A stretch of DNA of 52,568 nt from Trinickia dabaoshanensis (GCF_002879885.1 NZ_PNYA01000043.1:1-52568), one strand, 5' to 3'; positions 8,448 to 16,961 are shown, counted from the first letter of the stretch. Notes: generated from the letters alone by a model not told the origin. Numbers and translations: made by a program.

Positions 8448-8512
8448 ATTAGGCTCCTGGTTTCAATCCCGCTCCATTTCGGATCGCCCCTTCACGTCGA
8501 ACGCCAATCCAC

Positions 8513-8605
8513 TCACATCAGCGGATGCGCCAATAGATAGTGGAGCAGCGCCGATGCCAAAAGTCCTGCCGCGCCGACGACAGAAAGGGTCTTCAAGATA
8601 GTCAT
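8513..8605 (-). CDS. Very small single-pass membrane protein (30 residues)
   Basis: Begins MTILKTLSVVGAAG and ends LLHYLLAHPLM at TGA. Nearly the whole peptide is one hydrophobic helix with a lysine at position 5 and two histidines near the C-terminus. Codon third positions are GC-rich like real genes here. It sits 65 bp upstream of and co-directional with the siderophore-interacting gene. There is no strong ribosome binding site (GAAAATC only), so it remains a candidate. Function unknown. Confidence 0.4.
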   Translation of the reverse strand: MTILKTLSVVGAAGLLASALLHYLLAHPLM

Positions 8606-8656
8606 GTGATTTTCGTACGATGCATTTTTCGGGTATCGTCGTTGCTCGGATCGAGA

Positions 8657-8680
8657 TTGGAATACCCGTCGGTATCTCAA
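8657..8680. promoter_or_regulatory. Candidate TetR operator
   Basis: Dyad with arms TTGGAATACC and GGTATCTCAA (8 of 10 pairs, inner ATACC/GGTAT perfect) around CGTC. It lies between the divergent TetR gene (ATG 8775) and the small gene/SIP unit, the usual place for a TetR operator. Confidence 0.5.
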
Positions 8681-8774
8681 TACTATCACGGATGCCGTTA
8701 GCGATTATTCGCCTTCCCGGCGTTTTGGAACCTTGCTAGCATTCGGCAGATCTCTCTGTCTAGGAGGAGTACGA

Positions 8775-9347
8775 ATGACGAGGATGACCCGCGAGCAGAG
8801 CCGAGCGCACACACGGGCTCGGCTGCTGACGGTGGCTCGGCAGCATTTCACGCGCTATGGCTATGCCGCCTCCTCGCTAGACCGGATCGCGGATGAAGCA
8901 GGCTTCAGTAAGGGCGCGGTCTATTCGAACTTCGCCGGAAAAGACGCGTTGTTTCTAGGCGTACTGGAGGAGCACGCGCGCGTCACATTGGCCGAAGTCC
9001 TCGCCGAAGTCGAAGACGCCCCGGATATCGAAGAGGCGATCGAACGTATCGCGGCATGGGCAACCCGCAGTTCGCGCCTCGGCAACTGGCCCATGCTGGT
9101 GCTCGAATATGCACGAGTCGCCGAGACCGAAGACACATTCCGAAAACAGCAGGAAAAAATCTTGCGCGCGCAGTGGAAAGCGCTGGGGCGGCTCTTGCTT
9201 GCGCTCGACGACGCGCCGGACGTCAAACCGGAAGTGCTCGGCGCTCTCATCTTCGAACTCACCTACGCCCCTGCGATGAGCTTCGTCAGCAAGCCGAGAT
9301 CGGGCGATCTCGTGCGCATCGCGCTGCGCGCTCTGTTCGGCAAATGA
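8775..9347 (+). CDS. TetR-family transcriptional regulator
   Basis: 190 residues from the ATG at 8775, chosen because AGGAGG lies 7 bases upstream; an earlier ATG at 8733 has no such site. The N-terminal helix-turn-helix (about residues 10-56) reads HTRARLLTVARQHFTRYGY, then AASSLDRIADEAGFSKGAVYSNFAGKDALF, a textbook TetR_N domain. The C-terminal ligand domain is not diagnostic. It is divergent from the siderophore-interacting gene and probably controls it and itself through the dyad at 8657-8680. Confidence 0.92.
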   Translation: MTRMTREQSRAHTRARLLTVARQHFTRYGYAASSLDRIADEAGFSKGAVYSNFAGKDALFLGVLEEHARVTLAEVLAEVEDAPDIEEAIERIAAWATRSSRLGNWPMLVLEYARVAETEDTFRKQQEKILRAQWKALGRLLLALDDAPDVKPEVLGALIFELTYAPAMSFVSKPRSGDLVRIALRALFGK

Positions 9348-9394
9348 GTCATCAAGCTTGCCGAGTGCCCGGATAAGCCGAGCCTTTGGTCGTT

Positions 9395-9430
9395 GTCTCC
9401 GTTTCGATACAGATGTCGCGAAACGGAGAC
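9395..9430. terminator. Perfect 12-bp hairpin between TetR and SDR genes
   Basis: Arms GTCTCCGTTTCG and CGAAACGGAGAC with a 12-nt loop, located between the convergent stops at 9347 and 9442. No T-tract, so strength is uncertain. Confidence 0.5.
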
Positions 9431-9441
9431 GAACCTCAACC

Positions 9442-10215
9442 TCATTGGGCCACCCAGCCTCCGTCCATGTTCCAGATGGCGCCGCGCACTTGCCTAGCCG
9501 CATCGCCGCAAAGAAAGGCGACGAGCGCGGCAAGCTCGTCCGCGGCAACGAATTGCCCCGATGGCTGCTTCTCGCGCAGCATCATCTGCGTCGCCTCATC
9601 GATGCCGATCCCATCGGCGGCCGCTCTCGCTTCGATTTGCTTTTCGACGAGCGGCGTCAAAACCCAGCCGGGGCATATCGCGTTGCAGGTAATGGGCTGA
9701 CCGGCCGTTTCGAGCGCGACGGTTTTCGTGAAGCCAACCAAGCCGTGCTTGGCCGCCACATAGGCCGACTTATGCGCCGATGCCACGAGGCCATGGACCG
9801 AAGCGACGTTGACGATACGCCCCCAACCGCGCTCGCGCATCGATGGCAAGGCCAGCCTTGTCGTGTGAAAGGCCGAAGTCAAATTGATCGCGAGTATGTC
9901 GTCCCACTTGTCGACGGGAAATGCCTCGACCGGCGCCGTGTGTTGAATGCCCGCGTTGTTGACCACGATATCGACGCCGCCGTAGCGCTGCGCGGCCGCC
10001 GCCATCATGGCGCCGATCTCCTCGGGCCGGCGCATGTCGGCGGCCGAATGCATCGTGTCCGCGCCCAACGCGCTCACTTGCGCAACGGCGCTCGCGTGAT
10101 CGCCGAAACCGTTGAGGACGAGATTGGCCCCTTCGCGCGCAAGCGCGCAGGCGATGGCGAGGCCGATGCCGCTGGTGGATCCCGTGACGAGGGCGGTCTT
10201 CCCGCTAAGTCGCAT
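9442..10215 (-). CDS. Short-chain dehydrogenase, 3-hydroxybutyrate dehydrogenase type
   Basis: 257 residues; AGGAGA precedes the ATG at 10215. SDR landmarks: TGSTSGIGLAIA cofactor loop (about 11-22), VNNAGIQH, catalytic serine in NVASVHG, and YVAAKHG giving the Tyr/Lys pair. The IQHTAPVEAFP and SGQFVAADELAALVAFLCG segments are characteristic of D-3-hydroxybutyrate dehydrogenases (NAD-dependent oxidation to acetoacetate, linking to polyhydroxybutyrate turnover). It lies 65 bp downstream of and co-directional with a sigma-54 activator gene, with a sigma-54-like promoter in the gap. Confidence 0.85.
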   Translation of the reverse strand: MRLSGKTALVTGSTSGIGLAIACALAREGANLVLNGFGDHASAVAQVSALGADTMHSAADMRRPEEIGAMMAAAAQRYGGVDIVVNNAGIQHTAPVEAFPVDKWDDILAINLTSAFHTTRLALPSMRERGWGRIVNVASVHGLVASAHKSAYVAAKHGLVGFTKTVALETAGQPITCNAICPGWVLTPLVEKQIEARAAADGIGIDEATQMMLREKQPSGQFVAADELAALVAFLCGDAARQVRGAIWNMDGGWVAQ

Positions 10216-10240
10216 TGCTGCTCTCCTGTGTTCGTTCGCG

Positions 10241-10259
10241 ATGGCACGGCGTGTGCCAA
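10241..10259 (-). promoter_or_regulatory. Candidate sigma-54 promoter, also a perfect palindrome
   Basis: On the - strand TTGGCACACGCCGTGCC gives GG and GC spaced by 10 bases, the invariant -24/-12 geometry, with TGGCAC matching the -24 consensus. The expected start would fall near 10232, about 17 nt before the SDR ATG at 10215. The same bases form a dyad TGGCAC-N5-GTGCCA, so an operator or hairpin is an alternative. Confidence 0.5.
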
Positions 10260-10280
10260 GCGGGGCCACAGGAAAGCAAG

Positions 10281-11846
10281 TCACATACCATGAGGCGTCG
10301 ATATACCGAGGCCGAGCATCTTCTTGTAAAGCGTGGCGCGCCCGATGCAAAGCCGCTTGGCGGCTTCGGCCACGCGTCCCCCGCATTCGGCCAGGGTGTT
10401 TTCGATGAGCGTGCGTTCGAACCCGGCCAACGCCTCGTCGTAACGAGCCGGCCCGAAACGCTGCTTCTCGCGCCGGTCGGCGGCGGGGCTCGTGTGCATG
10501 CCGGCCATGATGGCGGTTCGGATGGTGTCGGCATCGAGCGTCGAGCCTTCCACGGCGAGCAGCGCGCGCTCGAGCACATTGCGCAGCTCGCGCACGTTGC
10601 CCGGCCAATCGTGGCGGCGCAATGCGGCCAGTGCCTCGGGAGAGAGCGTGGCGTGCTCGTAGCAACCGTGCGTGCACAGTTCGTCGAATATCGCCTCGCA
10701 GATCACTTCCATATCGTCGAGGCGGGCACGCAGCGGCGGAACGCTGACGTTCAACACGTTGAGCCGATAAAACAGGTCGGAGCGGAAATGACCGTTGAGC
10801 ACCGCTTCATGCAGGTTGTGCGACGTCGCGGCGATGACGCGCACATCGGCATGAATGACCTTGTTCGAGCCGAGGGGCTCGAACTCCTTTTCTTGAAGCA
10901 CGCGCAGCAGTTTCGACTGCAACGCGAGCGGCATGTCGCCGATCTCGTCGAGAAAGAGCGTCCCGCCTTGCGCGGCTTGAAACTTACCCGCTCGGCCCTT
11001 CGGACCCGCACCGGTATAGGCGCCCGCGGCCGTACCGAAGAACTCGGCTTCGAGCAACGTATCGGGCAACGCCGCGACGTTCACGCTGACGAACGGTTTG
11101 CCCGCGCGCGGCGACGCGGCATGAATCGCATGAGCGAGCAACTCCTTGCCCGTGCCGGTCTCGCCCAAAAGCAGCACGGGCGATTCCGTTGCGGCGGTGC
11201 GGCGCGCGTGGCGCTTCAGTTCGAGCGTGGCGGCGCTCGTTCCGGCGAAGTTGGCGAACGAATACTTGGGACGCCGCTCGTTGCGCAGCGATTCGCGGGC
11301 CGAGGCGAGTTGCTCTTGCATCAGCCGATAGCGGGCGAGCAACGGCGCAAGCGAATTGAGCCGCTGATGAAGCGCGAACCCGATCGCGCCGATGGTTTCG
11401 CCATGCTCGTCCTTGATCGGCAAGCGCATCACGACGAGCGGGCTCGCCTCGCCCTCGAGGATATCGAGCAGCAGCGGTTCGCCGCTTTCCACGACCTCGC
11501 GCATCCGGCTGTTCGGGATCACCTCTTCGCATGGCATGCCGATCACCTCATCGGCGCGCTTCGCGCCGAACCTGCGCAGGTATTGCTCATTGACCCATAC
11601 CACGCGCGCCTGGTCATCGACGATCAGCGTGCCCTCGCTCGAACGCTCCAACACGTCGAGCAGCGATTGCATCGCCGAGAGCCGCATATGGCCGTAGTCG
11701 CTGAGATTGCGCGTCGCCTTTTGCTCGCCGCCTTTGTTTACCCGCGCTCGCCCGCCGCTTGCTTTCGTCCTCGCGGCTTTCTTGTTCTCGCTGTCTATCG
11801 GCGCGTTCGTCGCGCCCTTTTGTCCTTCGTCGGTCGTTACCGCCAT
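10281..11846 (-). CDS. Sigma-54-dependent activator with PAS domain
   Basis: 521 residues from the ATG at 11846, which has AGGAGA 8 bases upstream. Residues 1-50 are Lys/Ala/Gly-rich and disordered; a PAS domain follows (about 58-165: LDVLERSSEGTLIVDDQARVVWVNEQYL). The AAA+ domain has Walker A GETGTGKE (228-235), the sigma-54 contact loop GAYTGA (275-280) and GGTLFLDEIGDMPL (Walker B). A Fis-type helix-turn-helix closes the protein (NTLAECGGRVAEAAKRLCIGRATLYKKM). It should activate sigma-54 RNA polymerase in response to a signal sensed by PAS; the downstream SDR gene is the evident target. Confidence 0.93.
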   Translation of the reverse strand: MAVTTDEGQKGATNAPIDSENKKAARTKASGGRARVNKGGEQKATRNLSDYGHMRLSAMQSLLDVLERSSEGTLIVDDQARVVWVNEQYLRRFGAKRADEVIGMPCEEVIPNSRMREVVESGEPLLLDILEGEASPLVVMRLPIKDEHGETIGAIGFALHQRLNSLAPLLARYRLMQEQLASARESLRNERRPKYSFANFAGTSAATLELKRHARRTAATESPVLLLGETGTGKELLAHAIHAASPRAGKPFVSVNVAALPDTLLEAEFFGTAAGAYTGAGPKGRAGKFQAAQGGTLFLDEIGDMPLALQSKLLRVLQEKEFEPLGSNKVIHADVRVIAATSHNLHEAVLNGHFRSDLFYRLNVLNVSVPPLRARLDDMEVICEAIFDELCTHGCYEHATLSPEALAALRRHDWPGNVRELRNVLERALLAVEGSTLDADTIRTAIMAGMHTSPAADRREKQRFGPARYDEALAGFERTLIENTLAECGGRVAEAAKRLCIGRATLYKKMLGLGISTPHGM

Positions 11847-12108
11847 CGAATTTCTCCTGCCCATGCCGGGATGCATGCTGCTCGCGCCGCGCAAGGGTAG
11901 CCGAGCGTGAACGCGCCGGCCATCGGTGAAGTCACGAATACGCCGCGCGCCCGAGGCGCGGCGCCGCGCGCGCCTTTCCCGGCGTCGCCCTTGGAACCTG
12001 GAGTAGACTTCGCCATATCGATGACGCCAGCGGTTCAAGCGGTAAGCCCAATCGGCACTTGCCCCAGCCGTCTTGTTTTCACGCCCTTTAACCAATAGGT
12101 TCAACGCA

Positions 12109-13548
12109 ATGGAAAATGTGCCGGTGCGACTGCGCAGCGACGTTCCGGGTCTCGACGAAATTTGCGGCGGCGGCCTGATCGCGGGTTCGTCGTACATCAT
12201 CCAGGGCCGCCCGGGAGCGGGCAAGACGATCCTCGCCAATCAGATCGCCTTCGCACAGGCCACGCAGGGTCGTAAAGTCCTTTATGTCACGCTGCTCGCC
12301 GAATCCCATGATCGCCTGTTTCAGTCGCTGTCCACACTCGCATTTTTCGACGGCGCGAAGGTCGGCAAGGACATCACGTTCATTAGCCTATTGCGGACGC
12401 TGCGCGAAGAAGGCCTGCGCGCGCTCGTCGAAATGCTGCGCGGCGAACTCGCTCGCCAAGGCGCGAGCATTCTCGTGCTCGACGGGCTGCTGACGGCGCG
12501 CGAAACGGCGCATAACAATCTCGACGTGAAAACGTTCGTGGCCGAATTGCAAGGCCACGCCGCGTTTACGGGCTGCACCGTGCTCTTTCTGACGAGTGCC
12601 CGCATCGACGAGTCGAGCCCCGAACACACCATGGTCGACGGTGTGCTGCAACTCGAGGAAGCCGTGGCGGGCTCGCGCACGGTCCGGCAGATCCGGGTGG
12701 CCAAATCGCGCGGCAGCCGCGCGCTGGGCGGCTTCCATCTGTTCGAGATCTCGGGCCGCGGCATCGACGTCTATCCGCGCCTCGAAGCCGCCCTCGCCTC
12801 GCCCTCCGGAAAAGACACCGCACCGCCCGAGCGATTGAGCACGGGCGTGCTAGGGCTGGACGAACGTCTCGGCGGCGGCCTGCCCGCCCATTCGGTGTCG
12901 GTCGTCGTCGGCCCGGCGGGTAGCGGCAAGACAACGTTCGGTCTCGGCTTTCTTCACGCAGCCACGCCGCAGCAGCCCGCCGTGCATTTCGGTTTTTACG
13001 AAACGCCCCAACGGCTCGCGGCCAAGGCTTGCGCACTCGGCATCGACTTGCAGGCAATGATCGAATCGAAGGCGCTCACGATCATGTGGCGGCCGTTGAC
13101 CGAAAACCTATTGGACAAGCTCGCGCACGAACTGCTGCAAACCGTGCGCGCCACCGGCGCTCGGCGGCTATTTCTCGACGGGCTGGCGGGCTTCGAGCGC
13201 GCAACGATCGATCCGCATCGCATGGTGGAATTTTTCGCGGCACTGTCGAATGAATTGCGGGCAATCGGTACGACGACCGTGTGCACGTGGGAGGTCAAGG
13301 AACTGTCAGGGCCATGGCTCACGAATCCGTCCCCCGAAATCTTGAGTCAAATCGACAACGTCATTGCCCTGCATCACACACTGACCGACGACACCTTGCG
13401 CCGCGGCATGAAAGTGCTCAAGGTGCGCGACAGCATCTTCGACTCGGCCGTTGCCGAATTCGAGATCGCCGGCGGCGGCATGGGGCTCCGGGTGACGGGC
13501 TCCGTCCCCGTCACCGCGTCGGTGCGAACCGGGGTGGACGGCCGATAG
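12109..13548 (+). CDS. Double-domain KaiC-like RecA ATPase
   Basis: 479 residues with two RecA/KaiC domains. Domain 1 (about 5-225) opens LRSDVPGLDEICGGGL and has Walker A GRPGAGKT (33-40); domain 2 (about 242-465) opens LSTGVLGLDERLGGGLP with Walker A GPAGSGKT (268-275). The KaiC-type RVAKSRGSRALGGFH segment is at about 196-210. Each domain keeps one acidic residue after Walker A (LLAES, FYETP) where KaiC has a Glu pair. There are no kaiA or kaiB genes here, so a clock role is not implied; proteobacterial KaiC homologues often work with histidine kinases. The next three genes are receivers and a kinase with gaps of only 15-80 bp, so they are probably one operon. The start has only a weak AGG upstream. 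Confidence 0.9.
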   Translation: MENVPVRLRSDVPGLDEICGGGLIAGSSYIIQGRPGAGKTILANQIAFAQATQGRKVLYVTLLAESHDRLFQSLSTLAFFDGAKVGKDITFISLLRTLREEGLRALVEMLRGELARQGASILVLDGLLTARETAHNNLDVKTFVAELQGHAAFTGCTVLFLTSARIDESSPEHTMVDGVLQLEEAVAGSRTVRQIRVAKSRGSRALGGFHLFEISGRGIDVYPRLEAALASPSGKDTAPPERLSTGVLGLDERLGGGLPAHSVSVVVGPAGSGKTTFGLGFLHAATPQQPAVHFGFYETPQRLAAKACALGIDLQAMIESKALTIMWRPLTENLLDKLAHELLQTVRATGARRLFLDGLAGFERATIDPHRMVEFFAALSNELRAIGTTTVCTWEVKELSGPWLTNPSPEILSQIDNVIALHHTLTDDTLRRGMKVLKVRDSIFDSAVAEFEIAGGGMGLRVTGSVPVTASVRTGVDGR

Positions 13549-13563
13549 GCGACGGATCAACGC

Positions 13564-13938
13564 ATGACTACCCTGCTTGTCGTCGACGACGAGTCGCTCG
13601 TGACCGATTTCCTTTCGTTTCTTTTATGGCGCGAAGGGTATGTGGTGCACGCGGCCCGAACCGGCAGCGAGGCACTCGAGGCGACCGAACGAGTGCGGCC
13701 GGATTTGATCGTGACCGATTTGATGATGCCCGTGATGTCGGGCGTGGAGCTTGCGACAGCACTCCAGCGCGACGAAACGCGGGCGAGTGTACCGATCGTT
13801 CTATGTACCGCCGCACCGGGTGCGCTGACGGACGAGGAGCGGCAGCGATTCGTTGCGGTGCTTCGCAAGCCATACTCGCCCGGAACGCTGCTCGACATCA
13901 TCGCTCGGCACGTCGGTCCGGGGCGGCATCGGGAATAA
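13564..13938 (+). CDS. Single-domain response regulator (CheY-like), first copy
   Basis: 124 residues, a stand-alone receiver with no output domain. Acidic pocket D8/D9, phospho-acceptor D52 in VTDLMMP and conserved lysine K102 in LRKPY are present, so it should be phosphorylatable. It lies 15 bp after the KaiC-like gene and before a second receiver and a PAS kinase. The likely role is a phospho-relay partner or protein-binding effector within this cassette. Confidence 0.92.
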   Translation: MTTLLVVDDESLVTDFLSFLLWREGYVVHAARTGSEALEATERVRPDLIVTDLMMPVMSGVELATALQRDETRASVPIVLCTAAPGALTDEERQRFVAVLRKPYSPGTLLDIIARHVGPGRHRE

Positions 13939-14016
13939 CCGGACCGCCGCGAGCCGGTCGCGCGGGTCGAGCCTGTGCATTTCCGGCGGATGAACACTCG
14001 GGTCTTGAGCCAAGTA

Positions 14017-14409
14017 ATGAAGCGTGTCCTCCTAGTTGATGACGAATACGAGTTGCTCGAGGCCCTGAGCTTTGCCCTGCAGTACTCGGGCTACGAGGTC
14101 GACTGCGCGCGCGACGGATGCGATGCCCTCGCCCGCATGCAACGCCAAGTGCCCGATTTGGTCGTGACCGATTTGATGATGCCCGATATGGACGGCATAT
14201 CGTTGTGCCGTTCGTTGCGCGCGCATCCGGATTGGGCGCATATCCCGATCGCGCTGCACACGTCCGCGCACGTGAACGCGAGCATCGCCGGCGCGCCGCT
14301 CTGGGACGCATTTTTACGCAAGCCGGCCCGCATGGACGATTTTCTTTCAACGGTGGCGCGGCTGGTGCGATCGCGAGGGACCGATGCAAGCGAAGCCGAA
14401 CACGAATAG
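14017..14409 (+). CDS. Single-domain response regulator (CheY-like), second copy
   Basis: 130 residues from the ATG at 14017. Acidic pocket D8/D9, phospho-acceptor D52 in VTDLMMPDMDG and K102 in LRKPA are intact. It resembles the preceding receiver in size and in the VTDLMMP core but differs elsewhere, so an old duplication is possible. It precedes the histidine kinase by 27 bp. Two different receivers with one kinase suggest either a branched output or a sink-type arrangement. Confidence 0.92.
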   Translation: MKRVLLVDDEYELLEALSFALQYSGYEVDCARDGCDALARMQRQVPDLVVTDLMMPDMDGISLCRSLRAHPDWAHIPIALHTSAHVNASIAGAPLWDAFLRKPARMDDFLSTVARLVRSRGTDASEAEHE

Positions 14410-14436
14410 CCGACAGCGTGTCGAGCCGGGCCGCCC

Positions 14437-15597
14437 ATGAGCGACGCTAGAGCGCTAACCGCCGGCGAGCGCGAGACCGGTGCGACCGACGCCGATCTCG
14501 CCGCCGCGGGGCTCGGCATCTGGCAGGTCGAGCTCGCCGGCGCCGCCGTGACATGCAGCGAGCAATGCGCAGCCCATTTGGCGGCAGCCGGTACGGCGGC
14601 GGTCACGCCCGAGATGGTCTTGGGCGAGGATAGCGCCAGCTTTGCCACGCGCCATGGCTCGACGAACGACACTGCGCCGTTCGAGTTCGAGCGCCTCATC
14701 GAGTCGCCCGCAGGCGAGCGTTGGGTGTTGATCCAAGGGGCCCGGCGCTATGACCGGGACGGCCGCCTCCACGCCGTCGCCGGATTCACGATGGATATCA
14801 CCGTCCGCAAACAGCGCGAGCTTGCATGGCGGGCACGCGCGGACGCCGAACGCGATGCCCGCGAGCGAAGCGAAGCGCTGGCGGCGGCGATGGACCAATT
14901 CGTGTCGAGCGTCAGTCACGAGTTGCGCTCTCCGCTCAACGCGATCGTTACCTGGGCCGAAGTGCTGCGTTTCGCGAAGGCACCCGCCGACCTGGAACGC
15001 GCGGCCGATGCGATCAAACGCAACGGGCGGCAACTGTCGCATATGGTGGACGACCTCCTCGACAGCGGCGCGATCACGACCGGCAAGCTGTCGGTCCATC
15101 GGCATCCGATCGATTTTCGAGCCCTAGTTCTAGCGGTCGCGGAAGATATGCACAAGCAGGCTCAGCACAAGCAGATCGAGTTGCGCATCGGCGAATTGGC
15201 GGCTTGCTCGATCTCCGGCGATGAAAGCCGTATGAAGCAAGTCGTTTGGAATTTACTGTCGAATGCGCTGAAATTTACCGATGCGGGCAGCGTCGAAATC
15301 GGCTTGAGCGTCGTCGATGGTCAGGCTCGACTCACGGTACGCGATACAGGCCGGGGTATTTCAGCCGAGGCATTGCCGCTCGTATTCGAACGTTTCCATC
15401 AAGTCGCCCCGCACGCGAGCGGCCGCATCGGCGGACTCGGCTTAGGGTTATGGCTCGTCAAACACATCGTGGGCTTACACGATGGTGTGGTGAGCGCGAG
15501 CAGCGATGGGCCCGGGTGCGGCTCGACCTTCGTCGTGCGCATTCCCTATGTGAGCCGCGGCCCGGCCTTCGATCGCCGGGCCACGGAAGGGCTTTAA
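14437..15597 (+). CDS. Soluble PAS-containing hybrid-free histidine kinase
   Basis: 386 residues, no transmembrane segment, so cytoplasmic. A PAS/PAC region (about 20-125, ending AVAGFTMDITVRKQ) is followed by a coiled linker and a HisKA domain with phospho-acceptor H161 in SVSHELRSPLNAI. The ATPase domain has NLLSNALKFT (N box), DTGRGIS (G1), and GLGLGLWLVKHIV (G2). It lacks a receiver, leaving the two upstream CheY-like proteins as obvious partners. Its TAA stop overlaps the stop of the convergent aminotransferase gene. Confidence 0.93.
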   Translation: MSDARALTAGERETGATDADLAAAGLGIWQVELAGAAVTCSEQCAAHLAAAGTAAVTPEMVLGEDSASFATRHGSTNDTAPFEFERLIESPAGERWVLIQGARRYDRDGRLHAVAGFTMDITVRKQRELAWRARADAERDARERSEALAAAMDQFVSSVSHELRSPLNAIVTWAEVLRFAKAPADLERAADAIKRNGRQLSHMVDDLLDSGAITTGKLSVHRHPIDFRALVLAVAEDMHKQAQHKQIELRIGELAACSISGDESRMKQVVWNLLSNALKFTDAGSVEIGLSVVDGQARLTVRDTGRGISAEALPLVFERFHQVAPHASGRIGGLGLGLWLVKHIVGLHDGVVSASSDGPGCGSTFVVRIPYVSRGPAFDRRATEGL

Positions 15598-16796
15598 GCG
15601 CCCTTTACGAGTACCTTGGAAATCGCATCGGCCACCGGTCCGACGTTGCGCGCGTTCAATCCGGCCACGCACATGCGGCCCGAACGCAAGATGTACACGC
15701 CGTGCGCTTCGCGCAGACGATCCACCTGCCCAGCGTCGAGCCCCGTATAGGTGAACATGCCGCGCTGCTTGACGTAGCGCGACAGCGCCTCGCCGCCGAT
15801 ATGCCGGCTCAAGCGGTCGTGGATCGCCACGCGCATGTCGGCGATGCGCCGGCACATCGCGGCCAACTCGTCACGCCACATCTGATTCAACGCGGGCGTC
15901 GTCAGCACCTTCGTCACGATCTTGGCGCCGTGCGTGGGCGGATTGCTGTAGTTCGAGCGCACCGCGCTCGTCAATTGGCCGACGACACGCTGAGCCTGCT
16001 CCGCGCTCTCGCACAGCACGCTGAGCCCGCCGCAGCGCTCGCCGTACAGCGAAAAGTTCTTCGAAAAAGAATTCGCGACCAGCATCGGCGCGTTGCGGCG
16101 TGCCAGTTCGCGCACGGCGAACGCATCTTCGTCGAGATTCGAACCGAATCCCTGATAGGCCATATCGACGAACGGCAGCAATTCCCGCTTTTGCAGCACG
16201 GCGATCAACTGCTCCCATTGGGCGTCGTTCAGATCGACACCGGTCGGGTTGTGACAGCACGCATGCAAGACGACGATACTGCGCGGCGCCAAGGCGTCGA
16301 TCGCAGAAAGCATCGCATCGAACTTCAAGCCGCCGGTGGCATCGTCGTAGTACGGATACGTGTTCACCGTGAACCCGGCCCGCTCGAAGATGAAACGATG
16401 GTTCTCCCAGGTCGGATCGCTGACCCATACTTGCGCTTGCGGGAAGTAACGTTTCAGAAAATCGGCACCGATCTTCAGCGCACCGGACCCGCCGAGCGTC
16501 TGCACGGTCGCGATGCGGCCTTCCGTTCGGGTGGCGCAATCGTCGCCGAACACGAGCGCCTGCACGGCATCGCGATAGGGCGCGAAACCCGCCATCGGCA
16601 GATACGGCTTGGGACCGAGGTCGGCCAGCATGGCCGCTTCCGCCTCGCGAACCGCCTTCATGACAGGCAAGCGGCCGTCGTCGTCGAAGTAAATGCCGAT
16701 GCTCAGATTGATCTTCTCTTGACGCGGATCCTTCTGGAAATTCTCGTTCAGGGTAAGAATGGGATCGCCCGGATAGGCGTCAACATGTTCGAACAT
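15594..16796 (-). CDS. tyrB: Aromatic amino acid / aspartate aminotransferase (class I PLP)
   Basis: 400 residues, typical for the tyrosine/aspartate aminotransferase branch. It begins MFEHVDAYPGDPILTLNENF; PLP contacts include GGSGALKIGADF, HACCHNPTGVD, DMAYQGFG, and the Schiff-base lysine K246 in NSFSKNFSLYGERCG. The arginine for the substrate carboxylate is expected in the C-terminal SGRMCVAGLN segment. It interconverts aromatic amino acids or aspartate with 2-oxo acids in the cytoplasm. An upstream in-frame extension to 16916 lacks similarity, so I use 16796. An inverted repeat lies about 90 bp upstream. The symbol is by resemblance; aspC-like specificity is possible. Confidence 0.9.
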   Translation of the reverse strand: MFEHVDAYPGDPILTLNENFQKDPRQEKINLSIGIYFDDDGRLPVMKAVREAEAAMLADLGPKPYLPMAGFAPYRDAVQALVFGDDCATRTEGRIATVQTLGGSGALKIGADFLKRYFPQAQVWVSDPTWENHRFIFERAGFTVNTYPYYDDATGGLKFDAMLSAIDALAPRSIVVLHACCHNPTGVDLNDAQWEQLIAVLQKRELLPFVDMAYQGFGSNLDEDAFAVRELARRNAPMLVANSFSKNFSLYGERCGGLSVLCESAEQAQRVVGQLTSAVRSNYSNPPTHGAKIVTKVLTTPALNQMWRDELAAMCRRIADMRVAIHDRLSRHIGGEALSRYVKQRGMFTYTGLDAGQVDRLREAHGVYILRSGRMCVAGLNARNVGPVADAISKVLVKGA

Positions 16797-16884
16797 GGTC
16801 ACGGTCGGTTCAATAGAGGGAGGGGATGCCGCGCTCGCTCCCATGCCAGCGCGGACCTGCGGACGATAGTTTACGGGCGAATGG

Positions 16885-16901
16885 GCGAAATAAAATTTCG
16901 C
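16885..16901. promoter_or_regulatory. Perfect inverted repeat upstream of the aminotransferase
   Basis: GCGAAAT-AAA-ATTTCGC, 7-bp perfect arms in an AT-rich patch about 90 bp upstream of the aminotransferase start. It is a plausible operator or promoter-proximal dyad; the binding protein is unknown. Confidence 0.4.
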
Positions 16902-16961
16902 AATCGATGCGGGCAAACGCTAATTTTAGGTCATAAATTGCGCCGCGCCGCCGATAAAGGT

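Noticed and set aside
10215-11900. 561-codon + strand frame
   Set aside because: Antisense to the sigma-54 activator with its intact Walker A and GAYTGA motifs.
12087-12104. Dyad AACC-AATA-GGTT just before the KaiC-like gene
   Set aside because: Arms are short and it overlaps the ribosome-binding region; likely chance.
12109-13548. Circadian clock function for the KaiC-like protein
   Set aside because: There is no kaiA or kaiB and the catalytic Glu pair of KaiC is reduced to single residues, so I keep only the ATPase/signalling call.
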